A stretch of DNA of 64,000 nt from the NCBI GenBank assembly GCA_902785605.1, contig CACZZL010000001.1:158861-222860 (forward strand), read 5' to 3'. Origin of the DNA: an uncultured Bacteroidales bacterium (GTDB taxonomy: Bacteria; Bacteroidota; Bacteroidia; Bacteroidales; Paludibacteraceae). Shown one piece after another: positions 35,301 through 44,100 of this stretch; position 1 is the first letter of the stretch; each line of letters opens with the position of its first letter. The notes below the pieces were generated by a model. It had not been told where the DNA came from, ran no database searches, and saw only the letters and a list, made by a program, of their open reading frames with translations. The translations under genes were made by a program, and so were the position numbers.

Positions 35301-38300
35301 GTCGCATTGCCGCTTCCTTTCCACAGGTACAATGTCTTCGCACCTACCAATGCAGCCGGAATCTCTTTCTGTTGGAGATTGCCAACTTCCAGGATCATCG
35401 TGCTGGTTCGTGAAGTGGAAGTGGTGACATAGACGGTACTACTACCTACGGTGGACTTGATGACATCGCCTTCCTCCAGTTCGCAATCCATGTCCACTTT
35501 GAGGTACGCACCGCTATTCTCCAGGGAGATAGAGTTGGTGTTGGCTATCTTGACATATGAAGCGCTGGAGCCTGCTGTGGTCAGCGTTCCTCCAACGAGA
35601 GTAGTGAGGTAGTTAGAGGTGTTGAACTCAAAACTTGTATTATTGGCAGTGACCGAACCGTTCGTCAGACCTGTTCCTACTTCGAATTTATACAACGTTC
35701 CGTTCTCCGGGCAGTCTTCGAATTGTGCATAGAGGGTCGTGTTACCGGTGAGGCTGTATACATCGCCTACCGGGCTACCTCCGGTCGGAGCGGTGAACCA
35801 TCCTTTGAAGCGGAATCCGTCTTTGAACGCATGCGGTAAAGCGACATCCTCATTGAGCGCACCGCGGTGCTCTTCGGTTGCGTTGCCGTTGACTGTTCCT
35901 CCGTTTGTGCCCGCATCCAAAGTGACTAAACACGGGCGAATGATTTCGAAATAGGTGATTTTGGTAGTTCGAGTACCCACAACGATAAACAAGTCCGTCT
36001 TGCCGTCAAAAGCAGCCGGAGCAACGAGCTGCTGCATCTCCGGTTCGGTGGATGTTTTGATGGCATTAAGTGTCAGTTGATCATCCGAGGTGCTGTACGA
36101 AGTGTGGCGCAGATAGTTGTATCTGCTGCTACTGGAAGAGGAACTCTTGAAACGAATCAAGTCTCCTTCTTCTATCGGGCACCGGAGCGTAAGAATCAGG
36201 ACACCTCTATCATTGTTCTCGTGACTGATACCTCCACCGGAGAAGACCAGGTTGTTCCACGAAGAGTTGTTGGTGATGTAACCATCCAGCGTACCACCAA
36301 TCAGCGTACTCAGCTGAGTCGGGGTGGTGATGCTTTGCGGATTATGTCCGGAAGAACAGATGTTGCCATCTGCCACACTGCTGTTCACAACAAACTTATA
36401 TAATATCTCTCCGCTGTTTGTAGCCGGACAGGTGATCCATTTTGCCCAGTATGCTTTATCGCCGCAGTCAGTGGTGGAGATAGAAGTAACAGGCGAACCT
36501 GTCAGACCGGGGTTGTCATACCAACCTCCAAATGTCAAACCGCCCTTGGTTACATCTGTCGGTAGGGTAGCGCCTGTGCCGTGCTTATAGCTCGTTACGT
36601 TGCCCGAGTTGATTGTTCCCTCATTCGGATGCAGCGTCACCGTATAGTTCGCGTGGTCGAACGTCGCCGTGATGGTTGCGTCGGCAGCTAATACATGCAC
36701 CGTTCCGCTCGCGAAATCAGCGCTGTTCACCTGCAGCGAGGTGCAGCGATAACCGTTGTCCGGCACGGCGGAGATGGTCAACTCGCACGTATGCGCCAGG
36801 TCATCCAGCACTCGGGCTGCATAGTCTGCGGAGGTCTGAGCCGTGTTGTCATGATGCGTATATTCGACCTTGATCTTACCGTTCGTTGTGGCACCAACAC
36901 TCGCGTTATGCGTTAGCATGCCGGCAGTGTGTGTATAGCCGTAGAACGCGCAGTTGTCGTTCATCGGATCACCGCCCGTACCGCCGGAGGTGCTGTTGAG
37001 GTAGATTGTTCGGTCGCTAGTAATCTCGTCTCCGTGGAAGTTGCTCGATTCGGTGATCGCCCAACTATCTCCGGTCTTGGTCTTATAGATGGAAGTCTTG
37101 CTGGCTGCCCAACCTGCGTTATTGGCGATGTGCCAAACCCAGAAGTTATCACTCCATTCGGGTGTTGTCGTCTCTAAATAGCGCGCTGTACCGGGTACCA
37201 GCGTCATCAGTTGTGCGGCTGTCCAGTTACGTGTATCGCCATCGTCGTACTTTCCCTTACCGAGACGGTAGTATATTTTGTCGTTGCTCCATCCTCTCGC
37301 CTGCATATCGGGGGTGTTCTCAATGTACACCTTCACACCACCTCTCTGCGCCATCGGCGGGTAAGTCGCACTCAACTTCACCGGCGTATAGACGGAATTG
37401 CTGAAAGAAAGCGTAAAATGATATGTTCCTTCTTTGGTGGTCTGAATGCGGCACCATTTGCTGTTATTCAACTGGTCCATGGTCCAATTGGTGCAGTTGT
37501 CACTGGTCATAGTACCGTTGTTCCCTCGGGCATCCACACCATCCATCACCATCATTTCGTAGTCCCATGCTACACCACGGTAAATCTCACAAGTTGCCGT
37601 CTCTGCGCTGGTATTGGCGCGGACAAAATCAAGATCATATCGATCGCCGCCACCACCTGTCTGTATAGCCAAATAGGGAACACGAACACCGTATGCACCA
37701 CTCCATTTGGCATCTGATTCGTGGCCCGATACCCATGCTTTGCAATAATAAGTACCTCCGTCTGAGTGTGTGCAGCTTGTTTTAGTGTACGTAGCACTAT
37801 TTGCACCATCTATCTTATCTCCTTCCGCCGTGCCGCTTTTGTACCATTGAAAATGCGTAGCGCCTGCGCTTGTCGCCGTCAGCGTGATCGTCTCTCCGGC
37901 AAAAGCTAACCATGTACCTGATACGCATACATTGAATGGAGTATTCTCGTACGTATACGTAGCCTTTTCAGGATTTCCGCTCACGCCGGTAATTTTGCAA
38001 TAGATACCATCCGCTGCTGTGATGTCATAGGTCTGATCCCATTTGTTGTCCCAATTATTCTCTGTTGTACCACCATTCATACGGCATATCACATACCCCG
38101 TATATTTCTCATCCACCGTTACGCGATACAGCGTCCCTTCACATCCGGCATCAAACGACGTAAAATCATACCAAGTATCACCGCTTCCGAAACAATAAAT
38201 AGCATACCGCTCGTCGCCTTTTGACCAATTGGTGTAGTTGTTCGGATTCAGATATACCGTCCTCGTCGTAGGTGCCGCTTCGGTGTATGTTACCGATACT

Positions 38301-38728
38301 GCGGACACCTGGTAGTTGTTATTGGCATTGGCTGAACCGACTACAACTGTCGTAGAACTACCGGTGATGGAGGTGAGACTATTGAATGTACCGCCGGTAA
38401 TAGTTAGTACATCCGTTGAAGCCGGGTCATTAGATCCTCGCCAAGTCAGTGTGATGCTTTTAACCGTCCATCCGCTTTTAGTTGCAGCGATCGTCAAACT
38501 GCTGTTATCTCGGATAATGGCACGGTTGGAACTTGCGGTATTACAAGAAACAGTACCGTAGTCTTCGGCTGCATAAGATAAGGTGAGACCGTTTTGTGGC
38601 TTATGGCTTGAATCAAACGTAACGGATATCGTTACATCTGCACCCCATGCAGTCCCCGCGCACAGCAACAACAAACCCACTATAATGGTGGAAAAGATAC
38701 GATGAGAAATACGTATATTACGTTTCAT
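32375..38728 (-). CDS. Giant secreted modular protein 1 (InlB B-repeats, ThuA-like domain)
   Basis: A 2117-residue surface or secreted protein with signal MKRNIRISHRIFSTIIVGLL, LLCAGTAWG. Three InlB B-type repeats are seen near residues 699-763, 933-1006 and 1156-1233 (e.g. LTFGGWYDNPG, GFRFKGWFTAPTGG, GYVFEGYFDAPDGAG). Between them two copies of a ~150-aa module start YKF and end YFEIIRP. Residues ~1341-1579 resemble a ThuA/GATase-like fold (LAYIVTGTKDGAFNAYEADD). Then a GNWxPG segment and a C-terminal tail RKILIHNQLYILRGNTVYRA that looks like a sorting domain. The start ATG at 38728 is chosen over an upstream TTG. A micro-repeat encodes ENGEGTNGEKANG near the end. Confidence 0.85.
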   Translation of the reverse strand: MKRNIRISHRIFSTIIVGLLLLCAGTAWGADVTISVTFDSSHKPQNGLTLSYAAEDYGTVSCNTASSNRAIIRDNSSLTIAATKSGWTVKSITLTWRGSNDPASTDVLTITGGTFNSLTSITGSSTTVVVGSANANNNYQVSAVSVTYTEAAPTTRTVYLNPNNYTNWSKGDERYAIYCFGSGDTWYDFTSFDAGCEGTLYRVTVDEKYTGYVICRMNGGTTENNWDNKWDQTYDITAADGIYCKITGVSGNPEKATYTYENTPFNVCVSGTWLAFAGETITLTATSAGATHFQWYKSGTAEGDKIDGANSATYTKTSCTHSDGGTYYCKAWVSGHESDAKWSGAYGVRVPYLAIQTGGGGDRYDLDFVRANTSAETATCEIYRGVAWDYEMMVMDGVDARGNNGTMTSDNCTNWTMDQLNNSKWCRIQTTKEGTYHFTLSFSNSVYTPVKLSATYPPMAQRGGVKVYIENTPDMQARGWSNDKIYYRLGKGKYDDGDTRNWTAAQLMTLVPGTARYLETTTPEWSDNFWVWHIANNAGWAASKTSIYKTKTGDSWAITESSNFHGDEITSDRTIYLNSTSGGTGGDPMNDNCAFYGYTHTAGMLTHNASVGATTNGKIKVEYTHHDNTAQTSADYAARVLDDLAHTCELTISAVPDNGYRCTSLQVNSADFASGTVHVLAADATITATFDHANYTVTLHPNEGTINSGNVTSYKHGTGATLPTDVTKGGLTFGGWYDNPGLTGSPVTSISTTDCGDKAYWAKWITCPATNSGEILYKFVVNSSVADGNICSSGHNPQSITTPTQLSTLIGGTLDGYITNNSSWNNLVFSGGGISHENNDRGVLILTLRCPIEEGDLIRFKSSSSSSSRYNYLRHTSYSTSDDQLTLNAIKTSTEPEMQQLVAPAAFDGKTDLFIVVGTRTTKITYFEIIRPCLVTLDAGTNGGTVNGNATEEHRGALNEDVALPHAFKDGFRFKGWFTAPTGGSPVGDVYSLTGNTTLYAQFEDCPENGTLYKFEVGTGLTNGSVTANNTSFEFNTSNYLTTLVGGTLTTAGSSASYVKIANTNSISLENSGAYLKVDMDCELEEGDVIKSTVGSSTVYVTTSTSRTSTMILEVGNLQQKEIPAALVGAKTLYLWKGSGNATVSYFEIIRPRRTTITLSAPYAFNNYTTTVVATYEQPMPAIQTLPQRSGYVFEGYFDAPDGAGTQYYDGLGYGTQNWDKDVSSCTLYASWKTPCDVAPTLTTIVPVTTIWDAKDVDMSLVHLTCDFDTTGIHYSLVSASEDIPGCTFTYFDERIFIQGTPAVGNTMVEPHTITFTMSNDCSPAHTYTVDATIRIYPADRKARLAYIVTGTKDGAFNAYEADDETKSAELLTYLRQFYTVNCVNGYATKDAAALAAYYDDYDLLIVTDFLDTGEGYTNAIGTLIDKKPILSFEAYVAGSNGSNWHIGSNPKDPSPKNGVMKVLCAGHAIFGDAEGVEVINKPGGVSDTTVTVLNTPYNGKALQGFVINEAPDFIFLATVRDADNSRDLIVCCERQVVFPARLMLYGINYDEMDNLTPAGKVVMHQMIDYLLMTDETKVADCSLVFDNHAGDNLWSNPGNWAPGYNIIPTPYHPTRIIAECHVNIDNAHAGSIKVNAGRDEHNNPVDGKLIVKPYGGLTVAGLVAKVNDTRYASPTTIKAEDLLIESDATRNGAFVYGNKESDVRATVEYYSLGENANTANPVWQYIGIPFQANQTAIKMYYAGWMCRWAEGTTDNLGGLWEWVENEDVLLPFEGYCITQNAKKTYTFSGKLNPPVTTTLNLDNRDADGYAFAANSWTAPIKIQEMADADFINTEKAIYIYHSGTFANWTTNGTPVNATTDAATLPGQYAVIPIHSSPYLLGADSVIPSMQGFFVKTTGSDPKLNLVYNKVVYDAKYFKTSTQPMRAPSRTGSPEVMRLVVSGEQYGADQAYLLARSDFSESFEDGWDGRKIEGDANAPMMAVVKEDGEMAVAAVETANEHYLSFRAGRDSLYTFHFNYDGETIYLLDLETNQVTPIATDNTYSFFATNTTAVNRFLITDNPYRNNTTTDIENGEGTNGEKANGVRKILIHNQLYILRGNTVYRADGRIADGKEVMP
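32478..32512 (-). repeat. Micro-repeat cluster (AATGGCGAAGGG family) inside giant 1
   Basis: Coding strand AATGGCGAAGGGACGAATGG then CGAGAAGGCGAATGG encodes NGEGTNGEKANG, separating the last domain from the C-terminal sorting-like tail. Confidence 0.8.
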
Positions 38729-38754
38729 GGTATATGTGTTTTTCAAAAGTCGTG

Positions 38755-38762
38755 CAAAGTTA
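38755..38762 (-). promoter_or_regulatory. Bacteroidota -7 element for giant 1
   Basis: Minus strand TAACTTTG lies 26 bp before the ATG of giant 1. Confidence 0.7.
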
Positions 38763-38794
38763 CTAATTTATTTTCATATATGCAAATAAAAAAT

Positions 38795-38824
38795 GAAAAG
38801 TGCAACCATTTTGTTGCACTTTTC
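38795..38824. terminator. Stem-loop upstream of the giant 1 promoter
   Basis: GAAAAGTGCAAC (38795-38806) pairs with GTTGCACTTTTC (38813-38824), a perfect 12-bp stem with a 6-nt loop. It probably terminates transcription from the ATPase gene before the giant 1 promoter. Confidence 0.75.
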
Positions 38825-38844
38825 ACTATTTTCGTCAATTTTTC

Positions 38845-38944
38845 TACTCTCCAAAGCCTCGGAGCGTTTACGACAGAAGTAAACAAACATTCCAAAAGCG
38901 AGGGACATCAAGAGCAAGGGAAGAAGGGTGTCTCCGAGAAATGA
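38845..38944 (-). pseudogene. Remnant of a GDxLIPL-type C-terminal tail
   Basis: The minus strand directly after the ATPase stop reads FLGDTLLPLLLMSLAFGMFV then YFCRKRSEALES. This matches the ends of the small proteins at 31719 and 40726 (GDALIPLLLFALAFGAYRLI). There is no start codon or signal peptide, so it is the tail of a lost gene. Its frame runs on through the stem-loop to about 38777. Confidence 0.65.
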
Positions 38945-38955
38945 TAGATAACAGA

Positions 38956-40404
38956 TTACTCCTTGAACAAATCATCTAATGTTACTACGGATGTAAAAGC
39001 TCCAGAATATTGATTATATGACAAGCCGTAGGTTGTTACCAAAGTACTGTGTATAATCATTTTACGGGAAAGATGGGGTTGTAAGACATTCGTGCGATGT
39101 ACCAATTTCTTATGGTAGTCCGCTCTCACGGTAAACTCTTCGCTATAGAACTTCATTTCGCACATGTTCACCACATTATCTTTCCTTGAAATCAGCAAAT
39201 CGATTTGTGTCCCTTCCTGCTCATCGTCTCCGCTTACTGACCAAGCAGACTGAGAAGAGGAGATACCCCCTATTTGCAAGGCGCGTTTGATGGAATCTAC
39301 ATGACGCAGACATAGATCCTCAAAAGCAAAGCCCCGCCAACTAATGATTTTGGGCGAGTCCACATTATTCATCCAAAACGCTTCATCCATTTCCGTTTGA
39401 CCATCCACGAACTTCAGATAGAACAAACAGAAAGGATCGGTAAGACGAAAATGCACATTACGTGCACTCTCTCCAAAAGGTACATAACTCACAATAAAAT
39501 CGCTCGCAGCCAAGGCTCTAAGCCATTTAGACAGGTCGCCATTATAACTCAAATGCGCACCTTTGGAAATGTCTTCGCGGGTGTATCCTTTACGTTTGGT
39601 AGCCAGATAACGCACAATACGAATCATCTCATCGGGATTGGTAAAGACAGAGGCAAAAAGCTTTACAAACTCATCTTTTAACTTGGCATTCTGTGCGAAG
39701 AATAAATTGTCTATATTCTGCGCAAGACTCTTCCCTCGCATGAAATAATTCATATAATAAGGGATGCCGCCAAGAATCATGTTCGCTTGCGCAATATCAT
39801 ATCGTGACAGTTGTATTCCTCGGCTTTCATAAAATTGCTCGCACTCAGCCAATGAAAAGGGGGTTAATTTGATTTCATAGGTCGTACGCCCATACAATCC
39901 ACCATGATTATTGACCAAGTTGTCCAACATCCAAGAATTGGCACTACCGCAAACGACGAGCATCATATTGGGACGATGACAAGCCCAGCCATTCCAAAAC
40001 GCCTCTAACGCTGTAATGAAACCACTTCTTGGAGTGTCCATCCACGGCAACTCATCGATGAATACAACTTGCCGCGCTCCGGTATCTTGTGATTGCAGAT
40101 GTTGCTCTAAGAAGAAGAACGCCTCTAACCAATTCTTTGGACGACTTCGTCCTTTCCATCCTTGCAGTAGCAGAGAATGGTAGAAATGCAACAACTGTTC
40201 TTTCATCTTATTTGCTTTACCATTCTCGTCAACAGGACTTAGTCCGGCATGCCTAAAAGTGATGTCCTCACGAAGGGATTCATCGACAAGAAAGGTCTTA
40301 CCTACACGGCGACGACCATAAATCGCCACAAACTCTGCTCGTTGACTTTGTAGTAATTGTTTCAACTCGTCAACTTCTTTTTCTCTTCCAATAATAGCAC
40401 TCAT
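38956..40404 (-). CDS. AAA-type ATPase with DUF234 C-terminal domain
   Basis: A 482-residue ATP-binding protein of the archaeal-type ATPase/DUF234 family. Walker A is YGRRRVGKTFLVDESL near residue 33, Walker B is VVFIDELPWMDTPR, and sensor-like CGSANSWMLDNLV follows. The C-terminal half has a winged-helix stretch (YTREDISKGAHLSYNGDLSK) and a PD-(D/E)XK-like site (GTQIDLLISRKDNVVNMCEM then K). Function is unknown; many occur in accessory islands. ATG at 40404 is chosen because IIGREKEVDEL begins the conserved domain. GC content looks lower than core genes. Confidence 0.9.
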   Translation of the reverse strand: MSAIIGREKEVDELKQLLQSQRAEFVAIYGRRRVGKTFLVDESLREDITFRHAGLSPVDENGKANKMKEQLLHFYHSLLLQGWKGRSRPKNWLEAFFFLEQHLQSQDTGARQVVFIDELPWMDTPRSGFITALEAFWNGWACHRPNMMLVVCGSANSWMLDNLVNNHGGLYGRTTYEIKLTPFSLAECEQFYESRGIQLSRYDIAQANMILGGIPYYMNYFMRGKSLAQNIDNLFFAQNAKLKDEFVKLFASVFTNPDEMIRIVRYLATKRKGYTREDISKGAHLSYNGDLSKWLRALAASDFIVSYVPFGESARNVHFRLTDPFCLFYLKFVDGQTEMDEAFWMNNVDSPKIISWRGFAFEDLCLRHVDSIKRALQIGGISSSQSAWSVSGDDEQEGTQIDLLISRKDNVVNMCEMKFYSEEFTVRADYHKKLVHRTNVLQPHLSRKMIIHSTLVTTYGLSYNQYSGAFTSVVTLDDLFKE

Positions 40405-40474
40405 AATTGCGTTATATTCCGCCACGACCAATCGTTTTTACCATTTCGTGGCGCGTTATGTCTAAAATCCGCTG

Positions 40475-40482
40475 CAAAGGTA
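40475..40482 (-). promoter_or_regulatory. Bacteroidota -7 element for the ATPase gene
   Basis: Minus strand TACCTTTGCAGCGGATTTT, with TACCTTTG as the -7 element, about 70 bp before the start. Confidence 0.7.
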
Positions 40483-40588
40483 CAACAAAAAAATCAATTG
40501 TACAAATATTTCGGCAAAAAAAAACGAAATCTGCTTGCATAATTTGTTGTTTTGGCGAAATGGTTGTCAGTTGCAGGATACTGCGACT

Positions 40589-40632
40589 GTACCTTCGAAG
40601 GGTTCCCTCTTAGGGTAGCAGGTCGAAGGTAC
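40589..40632. repeat. Nested palindrome upstream of the ATPase promoter
   Basis: GTACCTTCGA (40589-40598) pairs perfectly with TCGAAGGTAC (40623-40632), with a small CCCTCTTAGGG hairpin inside. A second small hairpin TGCAG-GATA-CTGC precedes it. No gene lies in 40483-40725 apart from this and the terminator. Confidence 0.7.
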
Positions 40633-40688
40633 AACAAAAAAATGACATACGCAAATTTTTTTGCAAGAAAATGTTCCCTGAGCGCAAA

Positions 40689-40726
40689 ATAATAGCCTGC
40701 AAGTCCTAAAACCTGCAGGCTATTAT
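40689..40726. terminator. Terminator of the giant 2 / small-partner operon
   Basis: ATAATAGCCTGCA (40689-40701) pairs with TGCAGGCTATTAT (40714-40726), a 13-bp perfect stem beside the stop codon of the small partner gene. Confidence 0.85.
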
Positions 40727-41139
40727 CATTTGCATCTCTCGCTCATCCTTGAGCGAACCTTCCTTCGCGTGGCGCGTATAATAATGTACGCACCCGCGAG
40801 GAGCGTTAGCGGAATGAGGGCATCACCAACGGGAGTCGGGTCGGGTTCGGTGTTGTCTTGATCACCACTCTCTGGGTCACCAGGGTTGGGAGTTGGAGTA
40901 GGGTCACCCATCTTCACACGACGTGGACCGGAAGCTGCCGCTCCGTTATAGTAAGCCGTACCATCGGTATTGAGTGTAGGATTAGCACTATACGTACTGC
41001 CGGAACCCATCATGGTGCTTGTCGATTGAAAAACCACACTCGGCTTCTCTGCATACTTCGTTCCGAAAGTCTGCGCCTTGGCAGGTAGCGCCATCAGCGC
41101 TACCCCCATGATCATCATCAAAATTACTTTATTTCTCAT
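40726..41139 (-). CDS. Small exported protein with C-terminal GDALIPL-TM-basic tail (partner of giant 2)
   Basis: A 137-residue protein with cleavable signal MRNKVILMMIMGVALMALPA (cut at AKA-Q), a short Ser/Thr/Gly region (STSTMMGSGSTYSANPTLNT), an acidic proline-rich linker (PTPTPNPGDPESGDQDNTEP) and the tail PTPVGDALIPLTLLAGAYII then IRATRRKVRSRMSERCK. It has the same end, and the same place 3' of a giant secreted gene, as the 219-aa protein at 31719. The two share little else. A sorted or membrane-retained accessory of the giant protein is the simplest reading. Confidence 0.8.
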   Translation of the reverse strand: MRNKVILMMIMGVALMALPAKAQTFGTKYAEKPSVVFQSTSTMMGSGSTYSANPTLNTDGTAYYNGAAASGPRRVKMGDPTPTPNPGDPESGDQDNTEPDPTPVGDALIPLTLLAGAYIIIRATRRKVRSRMSERCK

Positions 41140-41163
41140 ATCTGTTACTGTTATATTTCAAAA

Positions 41164-44100
41164 TCACTTCACTATTTGTCCTTCAGCGCTATAAACGCGA
41201 CCGTTAATCATAATGTACATCTTGTCGTTATAGATGAACTTCTTTGCTTTCACCTCTCCGCTGCGGGTGTTGTCCACGCCGGTCGGTGTCTGCGGAGCAT
41301 CTATCGGCGTGCGGCTGATATAGAAGCGGTTAGTATCGCCTTCCTCGTAAGTAAACGTGTAATGCTCCGTTTCACTAATAGGAGTGGACGTCTTCAACTT
41401 GAGGTCATTGAGGTAATAACCATTATCTGCGCCAAGGAACGAGAAGGTATACTCTCTCTCGCGTCCGGGAGCGAAGCCCAGGACTGTTCCCTCAAGAGTT
41501 GACGTAGCGAGTACAGCCATCTTATCCTCACCGTTCATTGCATAGAGCTGAGCAGATATACCCTCGCCCGTCATGTACTTAGCTTCCCAACCATCATCGA
41601 ACGCTTCTGAGAACACATCGCCCTCAAACAGGTGAATATCGTTGTGGGTCTTGGTGTCTGCTACGCGGATACGAACCAGATCTATTCCTTCGTGTGCCAC
41701 AATACGTTTCGGAGCGCGAGCCTTGGCCGTAAGATCATACTGGCTACCGCCACGTACAAGCGTATCATAGTTCAGCGTTATCGTACCGGCAGCAGTAGCC
41801 AAGAACTCAAATGCATTCATAGCCGGAATAACCTTCAGTCCGGTCCAATCTTTAAAGCTAGCTGCATTAAACGGTACTGCCAGCCACTGACCTGCAACCT
41901 CAGTACTTCCACTAGCTCCCGTTCCTAAAGTGGCATCACGTCCTGAACAATAGACATATACCGTACTTGACGCAAGCGTTGCCGTATTAGGTGCTTTGCT
42001 GAGTTCAGAAATCTGTATCGGCGCTGTCCATGAGTTACCAATCATGTTATCACCGCCATTCTCCACGGTAATATCTATCTCTCGCTCATTGGTATGAGCC
42101 AGCGTACCACTAACCGTATATTCGGTTGCTGTAGCCGAACGAGTAGTGATCGCCACACCCTCAAACGCATAGAGGTCCGTATAGTATCCACGTCTCTCCC
42201 AGCCACCTGCTTCCGTATAAACGTACGTATATACGCCTGAACCGTGATAACTTTCACTTACCGGCACAACTTCCATCGGGCTTGCAATATACTGATATTT
42301 GAATGCGCCATCATTACGTCCGAGACTATAGAAACTCACCGTTGCTTTCGTATCTCCGGCATCGTTATTGAAGATGAGAGCTGCCTGTGCGGTAGAGCTG
42401 GTATTGATCACCAAGTCTTCTTCTGTTGTCGGCTTCAGGTCACCCGTGTTGAAGTACGGTGCTTCAGCTGTACGTACTTTGCCTCCTACGATGAGTGCTG
42501 CACCGGCATTGATAGTCAACTTTCCGGTCATCTCACCAGCTTTGTTGAGACTCTTACCGCTTGTGGCAATATCCACCTCGGCTACCTTGTATGTACCGCT
42601 ATAAATCACGCACTCACTAAGGATTCGTACGCGCACGTTCGGACTATTCGGAACATGGTTCTTCGACCAGTTACTATCCTTATTCCAGTCTTTGTCCGTT
42701 GCACCGGTGAAGTAGTTCGAGCAGTCATCTACTTTCTCCAAATCGGTTTCGATCAAGTACTTCAATGCATTCTCGATCACTTTCTTTCCTTCCGGAGTCA
42801 GCGCATTCGGTAGTGCTTTTGCATTCAGACCGAGCAACATCAGACGAGCCGCAGTCTCTTCCTGACGCTCCACGCCCGCATACAACGATCCTCCGCTAAT
42901 CTGACCCAAGAGCAACAGACTGTTTACATCGTCTGCCGAGAATCCTTGCAGTGCCGGTTTATCTTTGGTGTCAGTGCCATCTGCTACTCCGCTATACGGT
43001 GACTTGGTATTATCTACCATTGTCACAGTCCAGTACTCAACACCGTCAATTGTTTCTGTCTCCACATTCGTTCCTACGCTCAAGTCTTTGAAGATTGCGT
43101 GGTCTTTACATTGCAGTTTCATCTTGTACTGACGCGGATTCGGCGACTCCGGGTTTCCATCAATACCTTTCGCTTTCCAGTTACCCCATTTACTTACGAA
43201 GGCCTCCATCGTCAGAATCGGACGAACGTCGATCATTGTACCAAACGCATCCACGTAACTCTTCTTGCCGCTCTTTGTGTCCGTGCTCGGATCATCGGTA
43301 ATGAGGATAGCATCGAATTGTGAGTAGTGCTCACGGATAGCCTGCTCATCGACGGTACTATATACATTCTGTCCTGTCAGGTCGAATGCTCCCGTCATAT
43401 CTGCTCCATAATCCAGATATTGATACAATTCGGTATTTACGGAGTGATTTTCATCCTCAGCGTTGAAAGCACCATCCTTTGTACCATCTACTACGAATGC
43501 TACGCTCGGACGAGTTGTTGATTCCTGTTTGTGAATCGTGATACTCAATTCGCTGGAGTTACCGCCACAAGCTGTAGCAGTGAACTTCAACGTCTCATCG
43601 CCGGAAGTCAAGCCAGTAGGTGCGCTACCATCCTCTTGCTGACCCTTCAGGTAGATGATGCCATCTGTACCAAGATAGAATGCACAACCTGCAAATGTTG
43701 TAATCGGACTGTCTCCGCTCTTCACGATAAAGCTCTCTGCGCCCTCGGTCTGAACCAGTGCGATATCCGGTGTACGACGACCGTTCTTTACGTACCACTG
43801 ATCCACAATCTTCGATGCAGTTGCTGCCTCGCTGTCCTCAAGAGTGATCGTGTTCGTCGAAGCCTTCGAGCAGTGACCGCTGCCGGTATTGGTTACTATC
43901 ACATAGTACTCACCGGCTGCAGTTGCAGTATAGTTATCGCTCGTAGCACCATCTATAGCGCCTCCGTCTTTGTACCACTGATAACTTACCGTTTTGCCTG
44001 ATGTCGTATGACCCGTTACGGTCAGTTTAACACCTAAACAATCCAAGTCCTCTGTGCTAATGGTACCGGCGACATCGGCGCAGTTATCCGTAACGGTAAT

